Below are positions 1 to 7,897 of a DNA stretch of 64,000 bases, piece by piece. The notes under the pieces are model-generated. The model did no database searches, was not told the origin of the DNA, and saw nothing but the letters and a program-made list of their open reading frames with translations. Made by a program: the position numbers and the translations under genes. Position 1 is the stretch's first letter. Each line of letters opens with the position of its first letter. Location: contig CAKUZW010000004.1 in the NCBI GenBank assembly GCA_934718135.1, positions 180,859-244,858 on the forward strand. Direction: 5' to 3'. This DNA is from an uncultured Candidatus Melainabacteria bacterium. Lineage in GTDB: Bacteria > Cyanobacteriota > Vampirovibrionia > Gastranaerophilales > Gastranaerophilaceae.

Positions 1-1
1 T

Positions 2-1216
2 ATGAAGGATAATCAGGTTGCAACATTAACTAAGTCATCATTGAGATTAGAAGATGAATTTGGTAACGAAGTTATTCCTAAAATTGAAGTTCTTCCTTGG
101 GAACCTGTTGCACTAAGCAAAATGGGTTATAAACACTTCATGTTAAAAGAAATCCACGAACAACCGGATGTAATCAGAAATATTTTAATAGGTAAACTTC
201 ACACTTCAGATTCTCCGATTGTGTTAGATGAAGTTAAATTGACAAAAGAACATCTTAAAAAGTTAAATCGAATTCAAATCATTGCATGCGGAACATCACT
301 TCACGCCGCAATGGTTGGAAAATACATTATAGAATCATTTTGCGGAATTCCTGTTGATGTTGAAGCATCGAGTGAATATATTTACCGTAAAACAGTGACT
401 GATGAGCATACTCTTGTTATCGGGGTATCTCAATCAGGTGAAACAGCAGATACTTTGACAGCTATCAAACAGGCTAAGGCTAAAGGTTCACATGTTTTAA
501 TCATTACAAACAGACCTGATAGTGCAATGGCAAGAGAAGCTGACAGTTTAATCCCTGTTAGTGCTGGTATTGAGGTTTCTGTTGCAGCTACAAAATCTTA
601 TATTGCACAATTAACATCATTCTATTTATTAGCTTTGTATATGGCAGAAACAAAAGAATCTATGCCACAAAAGGATTTGAATGAAATTAAAGCTGAAATG
701 TTAATTCTTCCACAAAAAATCGAACAAATTCTTGCTCATAAAGAAGAAATCCAAAAATGTGCCAGAAAATATGCAAACACAAGAGATTTTATCTACATCG
801 CAAGAGGAATTAACTACCCTACAGCTCTTGAAGGGGCATTAAAATTAAAAGAAATCAGTTATATCAATGCTACAGGTTATCCGGCAGGAGAACTTAAACA
901 TGGTCCTATTGCAATGCTTGATGAAACAATGCCGGTATTATCAATTTTGATGCAAGGTTGTGTGTTTGAAAAATTGTTATCTAACAGTGAAGAAGCAAAG
1001 GCTCGTAACGCTAGAATGGTTGCTCTTACAAATTCATCTGATCCTAAATTAGATGATTTGTTTGATTTTATTATAAGAGTACCTGAAGTTCACGAATTTT
1101 TATCTCCAATTGTTGCAACAGTGCCTTTGCAATTGATTGCATATTATATCGCTGAATTCCTAGGAAAAGATGTTGACCAACCTAGAAACTTGGCAAAATC
1201 TGTAACTGTAGAGTAA
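2..1216 (+). CDS. glmS: Glutamine--fructose-6-phosphate aminotransferase, C-terminal part (5' cut by window edge)
   Basis: Makes glucosamine-6-phosphate from fructose-6-phosphate and glutamine, the first step towards UDP-GlcNAc for peptidoglycan. The visible 404 residues hold the linker (GYKHFMLKEI-EQP) and both SIS sugar-isomerase domains: SQSGETADT, the AGIEVSVAATKSYIAQ segment, ELKHGPIAM, and the typical C-terminus NLAKSVTVE. Full GlmS is about 600 residues, so the N-terminal glutamine-amidotransferase domain lies to the left of the window; the ATG at position 2 is an internal methionine, not the start. A small gene follows 15 nt later with its own ribosome site. The identification is secure. 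Confidence 0.97.
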   Translation: MKDNQVATLTKSSLRLEDEFGNEVIPKIEVLPWEPVALSKMGYKHFMLKEIHEQPDVIRNILIGKLHTSDSPIVLDEVKLTKEHLKKLNRIQIIACGTSLHAAMVGKYIIESFCGIPVDVEASSEYIYRKTVTDEHTLVIGVSQSGETADTLTAIKQAKAKGSHVLIITNRPDSAMAREADSLIPVSAGIEVSVAATKSYIAQLTSFYLLALYMAETKESMPQKDLNEIKAEMLILPQKIEQILAHKEEIQKCARKYANTRDFIYIARGINYPTALEGALKLKEISYINATGYPAGELKHGPIAMLDETMPVLSILMQGCVFEKLLSNSEEAKARNARMVALTNSSDPKLDDLFDFIIRVPEVHEFLSPIVATVPLQLIAYYIAEFLGKDVDQPRNLAKSVTVE

Positions 1217-1231
1217 TTTGAGGATTATTTT

Positions 1232-1408
1232 ATGAATAATCAAATAGTATCTGATATTGCAATTATTGAGAAACCAAGTGAATTTACCACTCAAAATATT
1301 GAACAGATTTTAGAAACACAATATGGAAAACTTATTCGTTGGGCAATTATTGATGTATTAGATAACAAATTAAAAATAAGTGTTACTTATGAAACAGAAA
1401 AAGCATAG
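1232..1408 (+). CDS. Small conserved-looking hypothetical protein (58 aa)
   Basis: A 58-residue reading frame (MNNQIVSDIAII... ending YETEKA). A GAGG ribosome site sits 8 nt before the ATG, and the frame starts 15 nt after the glmS stop, so it is probably co-transcribed with glmS. Composition is protein-like, with an amphipathic middle (EQILETQYGKLIRWAIIDVL). I do not recognise a family. The stop codon TAG lies inside the left arm of a strong bidirectional terminator, so the gene ends exactly where the transcript does. Real translation is likely; function is unknown. Confidence 0.72.
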   Translation: MNNQIVSDIAIIEKPSEFTTQNIEQILETQYGKLIRWAIIDVLDNKLKISVTYETEKA

Positions 1409-1426
1409 ATAAAATCTATGCTTTTT
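1398..1426. terminator. Bidirectional rho-independent terminator
   Basis: Hairpin with arms AGCATAGAT (1402-1410) and ATCTATGCT (1414-1422), loop AAA, flanked by A-run and T-run. It ends the rightward glmS transcript and also lies downstream of the leftward gene at 1455-1865, so it can serve both strands. Confidence 0.88.
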
Positions 1427-1454
1427 CTGTTTAGAGTAAATGTATTTTATAAAT

Positions 1455-1865
1455 TTATGCTAAGATTACATTTTTTGTTTGAGATTCAATAGCTGCTGAA
1501 TCTGTATATTTTTGGTCAATTTGACCTGCTTTATATGCGTGATCTTGAACCAATTTTAACAATGCCATGCCACCTGTAATAGCTAAACCAGCAACGCCAA
1601 ATGCTTTTGGATTTTTAGCTACTTTAGCTGCAAATTTACCCAAGCCAGTTGCATTTGCTAATTTTGAAATACCTGTACCAAGTTTTGTTGCAATTGATGG
1701 CTTAACAACAACGACTCCGGCACCAACACCAAGCAAACTTGCTTTTATATCTCGTTCCAAATTGTTTTTGAAATGTTCTTTAGCACATTCTGCACGATTT
1801 GTCATACTACCTTTTGTTGAATCAACGAATGTTAATACTGGACTTGTCATAGAGATTAAAGACAT
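1455..1865 (-). CDS. Hypothetical protein with Gly/Ala-rich hydrophobic segments
   Basis: A 136-residue protein that I do not recognise. There is no clear N-terminal signal peptide, but it has two alanine/glycine/valine-rich stretches (around residues 42-56, LLGVGAGVVVVKP, and 88-106, FGVAGLAITGGMALLKLV) that could be short membrane or glycine-zipper segments, with a basic region between them (KFAAKVAKNPKAF). It stands alone on the minus strand: a terminator lies downstream at 1398-1426, and a terminator-like hairpin of the ferredoxin gene lies upstream. The start is placed at MSLISM, preceded by AAAGGTAGGTTATT. Confidence 0.75.
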   Translation of the reverse strand: MSLISMTSPVLTFVDSTKGSMTNRAECAKEHFKNNLERDIKASLLGVGAGVVVVKPSIATKLGTGISKLANATGLGKFAAKVAKNPKAFGVAGLAITGGMALLKLVQDHAYKAGQIDQKYTDSAAIESQTKNVILA

Positions 1866-1943
1866 AATAACCTACCTTTCCTTTTCTACTTTTTAGAAAC
1901 CTTTTTACCTTACTTCTATATAAAGTATTTTTAGAAAAAGAAA

Positions 1944-1968
1944 TTGCCTGAACTAAATGTTCAAGCAA
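1944..1968 (-). terminator. Probable terminator after the ferredoxin gene
   Basis: Imperfect inverted repeat TTGC-c-TGAAC / GTTCA-a-GCAA around a 5-nt loop. On the minus strand it is followed by a T-rich run (TTTCTTTTTC). It lies about 40 nt past the ferredoxin stop. Confidence 0.6.
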
Positions 1969-2009
1969 AAGAAATGGTAGTATTATTGCTTTTGAGTGCT
2001 TCACAAATC

Positions 2010-2195
2010 TTAATATTCATCAATTTCTATCGCATTAACAGGGCAACTTAGTGCTGCATCAATACACAAATCTTCTGTTTTATCTATATTTTGTGGATTT
2101 ACAACAGCTTTATTCCCCTGAATATCAAAAACTTCAGGGTTAATAATTGCACATGCTCCACAACCAACACAAGAATCTAAAATAGTAACATTCAT
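2010..2195 (-). CDS. Single-cluster 4Fe-4S ferredoxin
   Basis: A small cytoplasmic electron carrier of 61 residues. The cluster ligands are visible as CVGCGAC near the N-terminus and the distal CPVNAIEI, the pattern of monocluster bacterial ferredoxins with one 4Fe-4S centre. I start it at MNVTIL because a GGAGG ribosome site sits 8 nt upstream of that ATG; the more upstream methionine overlaps that site. It lies 79 nt downstream of thrB on the same strand and may share its transcript. Its redox partner cannot be told from the neighbours. Confidence 0.9.
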   Translation of the reverse strand: MNVTILDSCVGCGACAIINPEVFDIQGNKAVVNPQNIDKTEDLCIDAALSCPVNAIEIDEY

Positions 2196-2274
2196 AAAAA
2201 TATCCTCCATTGTTTAAGAACATTATGGAGAATACTTATTTATATTTAATTAGTAAATTATCTAATGAGTTGGA

Positions 2275-3222
2275 CTAATCTTCATTGGAAATGATTTGAG
2301 CACCGTTTTGTTCAACGTTTAGAGTTTTTATATCACTTTTGATATTTTGGTCTGTCCAAGTATCTTTGACGATAGAGCGAATTTTGTCTAAATCGGTTTT
2401 CTTTGAGATAACAAGGATTGAAGAACCGGCACCACTCAAAACACACCCTAAAACACTATCAATATGTTTTAAGTTGTCCATAATTTTGTCTAATCCGGGA
2501 ACTAATTTCATTCTATAAGGTTGGTGCAATTTATCATGAAGAGCTAATTTCATAAGTTCAGCATCTTTTGTATGAACAGCTTCCACAAACATACCGAGTC
2601 TTTGAGCGTTAAAAATTGCATCTTTCATCGGAACGTCTTTCGGTAGAACAGAGCGAGCTATATCAGTTGATAATTCAAAATCCGGAACACAAACAGTTAT
2701 TGCCCATTCGTTCGGCCAATCAAGTTTTCTGTAAACAACAGAACCATCATCTTCTTGAGATGATAACACTAAACCACCAACAATAGCCGGTGTAATATTG
2801 TCAGGGTGTCCCTCAATTTCGCAAGCAATAGATAAAAGTGCAACTTCATCGGCAGGTTTACCCAAAAGTTCATTAGCCGCAATTAAAGCACCAACAATAA
2901 CTGATGCACTGCTACCCAAACCTCTTGCAACCGGAATATTTGAATGAATATTGATTTTCAATTCACTTGGAGTTTGTCCGATAGAATTGTATAACAATTC
3001 AACAGCTTTATAAACTAAACTATTTTCATCCAGTGGAATATGTTCTAAAGACAATTCATCAATAGCGGCACTTTCAGCTATTACATTAATCTCGATTCCT
3101 GTCCCGGGAAGTACGGTTTCTTCGATTGTAATTGTATTATAAACAGGTAACGCCATACCCAAGCAATCAAATCCTGGACCTAAATTTGCCGTAGTTGCCG
3201 GCACTTTTACACTTACTTTCAT
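2275..3222 (-). CDS. thrB: Homoserine kinase
   Basis: GHMP-family kinase that phosphorylates homoserine to O-phosphohomoserine in threonine synthesis. Visible hallmarks: the N-terminus VKVPATTANLGPGFDCLG, the GHMP ATP-binding loop PVARGLGSSASVIVGAL (about residues 97-113), an EGHPDNITPAIVGG segment, and the C-terminal GAGSS glycine/serine motif. Length (315 aa) is normal for ThrB. Other threonine genes are not in the window. A promoter with a perfect TATAAT lies upstream at 3255-3283. ThrB is well supported over other GHMP kinases by the N-terminal motif. Confidence 0.95.
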   Translation of the reverse strand: MKVSVKVPATTANLGPGFDCLGMALPVYNTITIEETVLPGTGIEINVIAESAAIDELSLEHIPLDENSLVYKAVELLYNSIGQTPSELKINIHSNIPVARGLGSSASVIVGALIAANELLGKPADEVALLSIACEIEGHPDNITPAIVGGLVLSSQEDDGSVVYRKLDWPNEWAITVCVPDFELSTDIARSVLPKDVPMKDAIFNAQRLGMFVEAVHTKDAELMKLALHDKLHQPYRMKLVPGLDKIMDNLKHIDSVLGCVLSGAGSSILVISKKTDLDKIRSIVKDTWTDQNIKSDIKTLNVEQNGAQIISNED

Positions 3223-3254
3223 ATAACTAATCTTAACCTTTCAATTATAGTTAT

Positions 3255-3283
3255 ATTATAACAGGAATAAATAAAAATGCCAT
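3255..3283 (-). promoter_or_regulatory. Promoter of thrB
   Basis: On the minus strand, -35 ATGGCA (4/6 match), 17-nt spacer, -10 TATAAT preceded by TGT (extended -10). It lies about 33 nt upstream of the thrB start, leaving room for the AAAGGT ribosome site. Confidence 0.65.
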
Positions 3284-3293
3284 TGCTTAACAA

Positions 3294-4058
3294 TTACTCA
3301 AAGTATTTAGGTATTCCATTTTGATTTCGAAGTGTACCTTTTCTGGTATCCTCGCTATCGTATCTTCTTACGCTGGCAGCACCATTATTGTACTTATCAA
3401 CTTCGTATACTATATCTTCTGATTTTAATTCTTCAAAATTGGAGTCTTTTGTTGCGGTTGCTCCGTCTTTGTATTTATAAGCTTTTACCGTATATTCATC
3501 GTCTCCGTTATCTTCTGTCACTTTGTAACCATCTTTAAAATATTCGATAGTTGAACCTTTATTACCGCTTGAAATGATTGCCAAATTACCGTTAACGGAG
3601 TAAGTTATTCCGTCTTTTTCATAACTTTCATTTGCTTTGTGATATTGGGCGTCATTACACCAAACAGCATCGCCTTTTTCGTTCCGCTCACCAACTTTGT
3701 GACCGTTTACGGTTTCTTCTCCATTTGAAGTCGAACCATTGAAAATTTGAAGAACGCTATCAATCATTGTTCCGGCTAAATCCCACGTCTTGCCAATTAA
3801 TGAACTGATAGCATCTTTAAAAGTCAAATTATTTGAATTTATTCGAGATAACTCATCTTGGGTGAAATCATCATAAGTAATCGTATCTTTGCCAGTTGCG
3901 TCTTTTGAGCCGTCCTTATTCCGAGCAGAATAATCAAATAAAGACTTATCCATAGATTTGAAGTCTTCTTTTATTCCGGAAGACTGATTATTTGTTATTG
4001 GTTGCTCGTACTGAGGAGTTTTGCCTTGTACAGACGAGTTATTTATCGGTATTGTCAT
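3294..4058 (-). CDS. Hypothetical hydrophilic protein, Tyr/Lys/Asp-rich C-terminal half
   Basis: A 254-residue protein with no recognised domain. The start is at MTIPINNSS, which has AAGGAT 6 nt upstream; the longer frame adds an unlikely leader over the AT-rich promoter region. The N-terminal 60 residues are Asn/Ser/Gln-rich and probably disordered. The C-terminal half (from about residue 120) is rich in short beta-strand-like Tyr/Gly repeats (YSVNGNLAIIS, IEYFKDGYKVTEDNG, YTVKAYKYKDGA), reminiscent of secreted or surface repeat proteins. No signal peptide is seen. The coding statistics look real; function is unknown. Confidence 0.78.
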   Translation of the reverse strand: MTIPINNSSVQGKTPQYEQPITNNQSSGIKEDFKSMDKSLFDYSARNKDGSKDATGKDTITYDDFTQDELSRINSNNLTFKDAISSLIGKTWDLAGTMIDSVLQIFNGSTSNGEETVNGHKVGERNEKGDAVWCNDAQYHKANESYEKDGITYSVNGNLAIISSGNKGSTIEYFKDGYKVTEDNGDDEYTVKAYKYKDGATATKDSNFEELKSEDIVYEVDKYNNGAASVRRYDSEDTRKGTLRNQNGIPKYFE

Positions 4059-4129
4059 AATTATCCTTATATAATATATAAAAAATATATACACTCAGGA
4101 ACTGCACCCATTTCAAATATTGTAACATT

Positions 4130-4158
4130 TTGAAATAAACCCTAAAAACCTGTATAAT
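4130..4158 (+). promoter_or_regulatory. Promoter giving a probably leaderless methyltransferase mRNA
   Basis: -35 TTGAAA (4130-4135), exactly 17 nt spacer, -10 TATAAT (4153-4158). The ATG of the next gene is only 6 nt past the -10 box and no Shine-Dalgarno sequence can fit, so transcription should start at or next to the start codon. Confidence 0.78.
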
Positions 4159-4164
4159 AAGACT

Positions 4165-5352
4165 ATGTATGAATTTCACCCATATTTCACAAATGATGGC
4201 TCCGTAGGGCTGTATAATACGGATTTTAAGGATATTTACCACAGTGCAACAGGTGCTCTAACGGAAGCATACGAAAAATTTATTTATCCCGTTAATTTTG
4301 ACCATTTGCTATCCCATAAATCAATCAAAGTTTTAGATATTTGTTATGGAATTGGTTACAACACAAAAAGTTTTTTAAATTTTCTGTTCGAAAAAAAATT
4401 TGGAAAAATGAAATCTCAAAATTTTTCTAAAAAAATATTCTCTTCCAAACCAAATATCGTTCCGATATATACTAATAATATTTTGAATTTAAATGGGGCG
4501 ATTTTATCCGTACATAACGATACGATACATACCAATAACGCACAAGAGAAACAAAGGTACGAAATTTATATCAAAGCGGTAGATACTGATAAAATTTTGT
4601 CATATTTATCTCCCTTTGTAAGAACAGGTGTTAAAAATTTTAAAAATGAAAATTTAGATTTTGAACATAATAAAATTGATAAATATTTATCTGAACGCGA
4701 TAGAGTCCAAGCACCTAAAATTAATAACCTGATAAATTTTCTACTGCTCGAAAAAATTATTGAAAATAATCCTGAAATATTTGATAATGAGGACTTTATA
4801 AATATTTTAAATTCAAATAAATTCGCCCAATATTTTGACCCATTTATTCGGTGGTATTTTAACGATTTAAAATCAAACATGTATAAAGTTAAGGCTCTAG
4901 ACAATCCGATAGCCTTCTTACATAATATATATTATAGGAATGTATCTAAAAGCTACAAAAACGACCTAAAAACCTATTCGTTATGCGATATTAATTTTGA
5001 ACTCAAAAACGATGACGCAAGAAAAATTATTCTACAAGACGATAATTTGTATAATTTGATATTTTTGGATGCTTTTACGCCATCAAAATGTCCATGTCTT
5101 TGGTCTTACGAATTTTTTAAACTACTATTTGAGCATTTGGAATGCGATGGAATGATTTTGACTTATTCAACCTCAGCATCAATTAGAAATGCAATGTTAG
5201 AAGCCGGATTTGAAATCGGGTACGTTTATAATGAAAGGTTAAATAAATATACCGGAACAATTGCAACAAAAGATAAAGAACTTATAAAATATCCCCTCTC
5301 AGAATTCGATTTAGGACTTTTAAAAACTAAAGCAGGTAATATTTTATCGTGA
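4165..5352 (+). CDS. MnmC-like (DUF752) methyltransferase, probably frameshifted near its C-terminus
   Basis: Resembles the SAM-dependent methyltransferase of the MnmC N-domain/DUF752 family, related to tRNA wobble-uridine (mnm5) modification. Seen: the N-terminal TNDGSVGLYNTDFKDIYHSATGA region, the SAM-site VLDICYGIGYNTKSFL (consensus FGTGLN), and the catalytic-region pattern LDAFTPSKCPCLWSYEFF followed by LTYSTSASIRNAML-AGF. The middle carries a long Asn/Lys-rich insertion typical of this genome. The open frame stops after KAGNILS, but the family-typical end (YRDENL...) continues in the next frame to 5461, see that entry. There is no FAD-dependent MnmC2 domain. The mRNA is likely leaderless. 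The exact tRNA substrate is inferred from the family only. Confidence 0.85.
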   Translation: MYEFHPYFTNDGSVGLYNTDFKDIYHSATGALTEAYEKFIYPVNFDHLLSHKSIKVLDICYGIGYNTKSFLNFLFEKKFGKMKSQNFSKKIFSSKPNIVPIYTNNILNLNGAILSVHNDTIHTNNAQEKQRYEIYIKAVDTDKILSYLSPFVRTGVKNFKNENLDFEHNKIDKYLSERDRVQAPKINNLINFLLLEKIIENNPEIFDNEDFINILNSNKFAQYFDPFIRWYFNDLKSNMYKVKALDNPIAFLHNIYYRNVSKSYKNDLKTYSLCDINFELKNDDARKIILQDDNLYNLIFLDAFTPSKCPCLWSYEFFKLLFEHLECDGMILTYSTSASIRNAMLEAGFEIGYVYNERLNKYTGTIATKDKELIKYPLSEFDLGLLKTKAGNILS

Positions 5353-5461
5353 TGAAAATTTAACAAGCCTTAATGAAGCAATTCTTGATAGAAGAAATCA
5401 AGAAGTAAAAAATAGCACTCTAATGTCTACTTCTCATTACAACAAACTTAATAAATCATAA
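5345..5461 (+). pseudogene. C-terminal tail of the DUF752 methyltransferase in the +1 frame
   Basis: Thirty-eight codons (YRDENLTSLNEAILDRR... ending NKLNKS then TAA) directly continue the preceding gene if one T is removed from the TTTT run at 5342-5345. DUF752 proteins as I know them end with a KAG-x-YRD-x-x-L ... RR-x-QE segment, which matches here across the break (KAGNI|YRDENL and DRRNQEVKNS). Either the gene carries a 1-nt homopolymer insertion, the assembly has an error, or slippage restores the frame. Confidence 0.72.
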
Positions 5462-5508
5462 TATTTCTGATGTAATATTATTGGTATATACCTAAACGGT
5501 ATACTGTA

Positions 5509-5733
5509 CTATACATCGGAATTTATTTCAAGTTTTTTCAAAACAATTTCATACCCTAAAAGTTTTGCAAAAAACTCAACATCATTAAAATCAAGTGAAC
5601 CTTTTCGCATTTTATGAGAGAGTCCGTCCATAGTATATTTTTTGTCACTATTTTCAGTTGCTAATTTGGCAAGTTGAGTTAGTGTCATACATTCTTTGGC
5701 TAACAATATTTTTACAAACTCTCTTACAGACAT
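5509..5733 (-). CDS. Small HTH-like protein, DUF6471-like, divergent from a prepilin
   Basis: A 74-residue protein resembling the small lambda-repressor-like/DUF6471 group: FVKILLAKECMTLTQLAKLA followed by LSHKMRKGSLDFNDVEFF and a final AKLLGYEI. The layout matches helix-turn-helix with a recognition-type KM-KGSL turn. It is head-to-head with the prepilin at 5873, and a perfect sigma-70 promoter for that prepilin lies between them. A related 76-residue protein sits in the same position by the prepilin at 41418. A regulatory role on the shared promoter is inference. RBS: GGAGGTTTT before the ATG. Confidence 0.78.
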   Translation of the reverse strand: MSVREFVKILLAKECMTLTQLAKLATENSDKKYTMDGLSHKMRKGSLDFNDVEFFAKLLGYEIVLKKLEINSDV

Positions 5734-5776
5734 AAAACCTCCAAATATAGATTTATATGTCTAATTATTGACTATA

Positions 5777-5805
5777 TTGACATGTTTCGGCAAATACTTT
5801 ATAAT
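5777..5805 (+). promoter_or_regulatory. Full-consensus sigma-70 promoter of a prepilin gene
   Basis: TTGACA (5777-5782), 17-nt spacer, TATAAT (5800-5805), matching consensus at all 12 positions. The ATG is 67 nt past the -10 box, leaving a leader of about 60 nt that contains a small inverted repeat CTATAA-accatg-TTATAG (5821-5838), a possible operator or leader hairpin. Confidence 0.88.
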
Positions 5806-5872
5806 AATAGTATTGAATATCTATAAACCATGTTATAGTTCGATAATTACTTTACAATTTAGGGAGATATGT

Positions 5873-6529
5873 ATGAAAAAAGGTTTTACACTGGCAGAAA
5901 CACTCATTACTTTAGGGATAATTGGAGTCGTTGCAGCTTTGACGATACCTACACTTATGAAAAAGTATTATGAAAAACAAACAGTGTCACGACTGAGAGA
6001 AACTCAATCAATACTGTCTCAAGCGATTAAAATGGCTGAAGATGAATATGGTGATGTTGAAGGTTGGGGAATTGTGAATTCAGAAGCATCAAATAATCTC
6101 GTTGGTGAAAGAGTGACTCAATTTATGAAAGTCGCACATATTTGTGGAACCGCTGTAGATAGAGAAGGTAAATGCACACCTGCAAGTTATGACGAAAAGA
6201 ACGGGAGAAGCCACAATTCAGTTGCAAATTACAGATATACAAGTTTATATAAATTTATTTTAAATAATGGAACATCAATATATGTTCAGACTCCAACAGA
6301 ACGAAATAATGATATCATCGGTTTTTATGTTGACACAAACGGAACCGCAAAACCAAATAAAATAGGGGTCGATTTATTCTACTTTATATACGGGTTAAAT
6401 GCTCTTCGACCATTAGGTGCTGAGGATTCAAATTTTCCTTACTCTCGAGATTGCAAATCAAAAGATTCAATTGGTTGGGGCTGTGCTTATTATGTTTTAC
6501 AAAATCAAAGAATGGATTATCCGCACTAA
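5873..6529 (+). CDS. Type IV prepilin-like protein
   Basis: A 218-residue prepilin. The class III leader MKKG is followed by FTLAETLITLGIIGVVAA: prepilin peptidase should cut after G4 and leave N-methyl-Phe, with the invariant Glu at +5. A long amphipathic helix follows, then a soluble domain with a D154-T-N-G...PN..G.D167.F motif and a cysteine pair near the end (C194, C204). The start is fixed by AGGGAGA 6-7 nt upstream; the longer frame is not used. Likely a pilin or type II secretion pseudopilin assembled at the inner membrane. Similar proteins occur at 27080, 41418 and 18844; assembly machinery genes are not in the window. Confidence 0.9.
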   Translation: MKKGFTLAETLITLGIIGVVAALTIPTLMKKYYEKQTVSRLRETQSILSQAIKMAEDEYGDVEGWGIVNSEASNNLVGERVTQFMKVAHICGTAVDREGKCTPASYDEKNGRSHNSVANYRYTSLYKFILNNGTSIYVQTPTERNNDIIGFYVDTNGTAKPNKIGVDLFYFIYGLNALRPLGAEDSNFPYSRDCKSKDSIGWGCAYYVLQNQRMDYPH

Positions 6530-6577
6530 TATTCTTAACAATTTTGCCCTCAATGTCCAGTGATTTATAATAAATAT

Positions 6578-7897
6578 ATGAATAAAAAGTACGATGTAAT
6601 TGTTATTGGCGGAGGAACTGCAGGATGTGCTGCAGCATATATGAGTGGAAAGTTGGGTTTAAAAACTCTACTGATTGAAAGAGGAATTCATCTTGGTGGA
6701 ACGATGACATCAGGGCTTGTTGTGCCGGTGATGATGAATGGTTCTCATCAAATAAATACTGATTTTTACCATATTTTGATAGATGAAATGAACAAAGTTG
6801 GAGGGCAAATCTCTTACCAAAACAATCCCGGGTGGTTTAATCCTGAACTTATGAAGATTGTTCTGGATAAGATGATGAAAGATGTTGGGGTTGAAGTACG
6901 CTTTAATGCAGAAGCTAAAGATGTAAAAATTTCTTCAAATCATGTACTATCTATTGAAATCAACAAAGAAATATTATCTGTATATAACGAAACGGTAGAT
7001 ACAGATAATAATCAACCAAATAAATACAAACCGTTATCGGTATATATCGAAGCGAATTATTTTGTAGATGCAACAGGGAATGGTGATTTTGCAAATAAAA
7101 TTAATTGCCAATTTTTAGAAATGAAATCCGAATATCAGCCGATGAGTTTGCGATTTATTATGAGCGGAATTGATTTAAAAGTCTTTTCTGATTGGCTTTT
7201 AGAGCTTGATAAAGACAGAAATGTGACGACCGTTGAATATATAAATCAAGATATACACTTGTCTACAGCATACACTTGGGATAGTGATAAACACTGGGCT
7301 TTAGCACCTTATTTTGATAAAGCAGTTAAAGATGGAATACTGAAAGACACTGATAGAAACTATTTTCAGATTTTCACCATTGCCGGAATGCCTGATTCTT
7401 TAGCTTTTAACTGTCCAAGAATTCCTGAAAATCTTAACCCAAATCTTGTCAAAGACTCTACAATAGCCTTAATCGAAGCAAGAGAAGCAATTTTGAGACT
7501 TTCAGTTTTTTGTAAAAAATATTTTCCGGGGTTTAGACATGCGTTTATCTCAAATATTGCAGATTGCCTTGGGGTAAGGGTTTCGAACAGAATAAAAGGG
7601 AAATATGTTTATACAATAGATGATTTAAAATCCGGTAGGGAATTTGAAAATCCGGCTCTTATTTCAAATTATCCGGTTGATGTTCATAACAAAAGCAAAA
7701 ATAATTCAACACTCGAAAAAACAGGAGAATATCAACTCCCGATTGAAAGCTTGATGTCTTATGATTACGACAACTTATTTATTGTTGGGCGTGGAATTTC
7801 GGCTGATTATATGTCTCAAGGGGCTCTAAGAGTTCAAGCAAGCTGTTTTTCTATGGGTGAAGCAGTTGCAAAATACATGAAAAAACAGTTGGGTTAG
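6578..7897 (+). CDS. FAD-dependent oxidoreductase (FAD_oxidored family)
   Basis: A flavoprotein of about 439 residues. The N-terminal Rossmann motif VIVIGGGTAGCAAAYMSGK binds FAD, followed by GGTMTSG and VDATGNGDFA, typical of the PF12831-like group near glucose-inhibited/fumarate-reductase-type flavoproteins. The C-terminus has a second FAD contact (NLFIVGRGISADYMSQGALR). I start at MNKKYDV; the longer frame begins with a GTG without a ribosome site. The substrate is unknown. Its stop overlaps the stop of the convergent disulfide-reductase-like gene by 4 nt (7894-7897). Confidence 0.88.
   Translation: MNKKYDVIVIGGGTAGCAAAYMSGKLGLKTLLIERGIHLGGTMTSGLVVPVMMNGSHQINTDFYHILIDEMNKVGGQISYQNNPGWFNPELMKIVLDKMMKDVGVEVRFNAEAKDVKISSNHVLSIEINKEILSVYNETVDTDNNQPNKYKPLSVYIEANYFVDATGNGDFANKINCQFLEMKSEYQPMSLRFIMSGIDLKVFSDWLLELDKDRNVTTVEYINQDIHLSTAYTWDSDKHWALAPYFDKAVKDGILKDTDRNYFQIFTIAGMPDSLAFNCPRIPENLNPNLVKDSTIALIEAREAILRLSVFCKKYFPGFRHAFISNIADCLGVRVSNRIKGKYVYTIDDLKSGREFENPALISNYPVDVHNKSKNNSTLEKTGEYQLPIESLMSYDYDNLFIVGRGISADYMSQGALRVQASCFSMGEAVAKYMKKQLG

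Noticed and set aside
1822..2004. 60-codon minus-strand frame between the Gly/Ala-rich protein and the ferredoxin
   Set aside because: Covers the ferredoxin terminator and the start of the neighbouring gene; low-complexity basic sequence without ribosome site.
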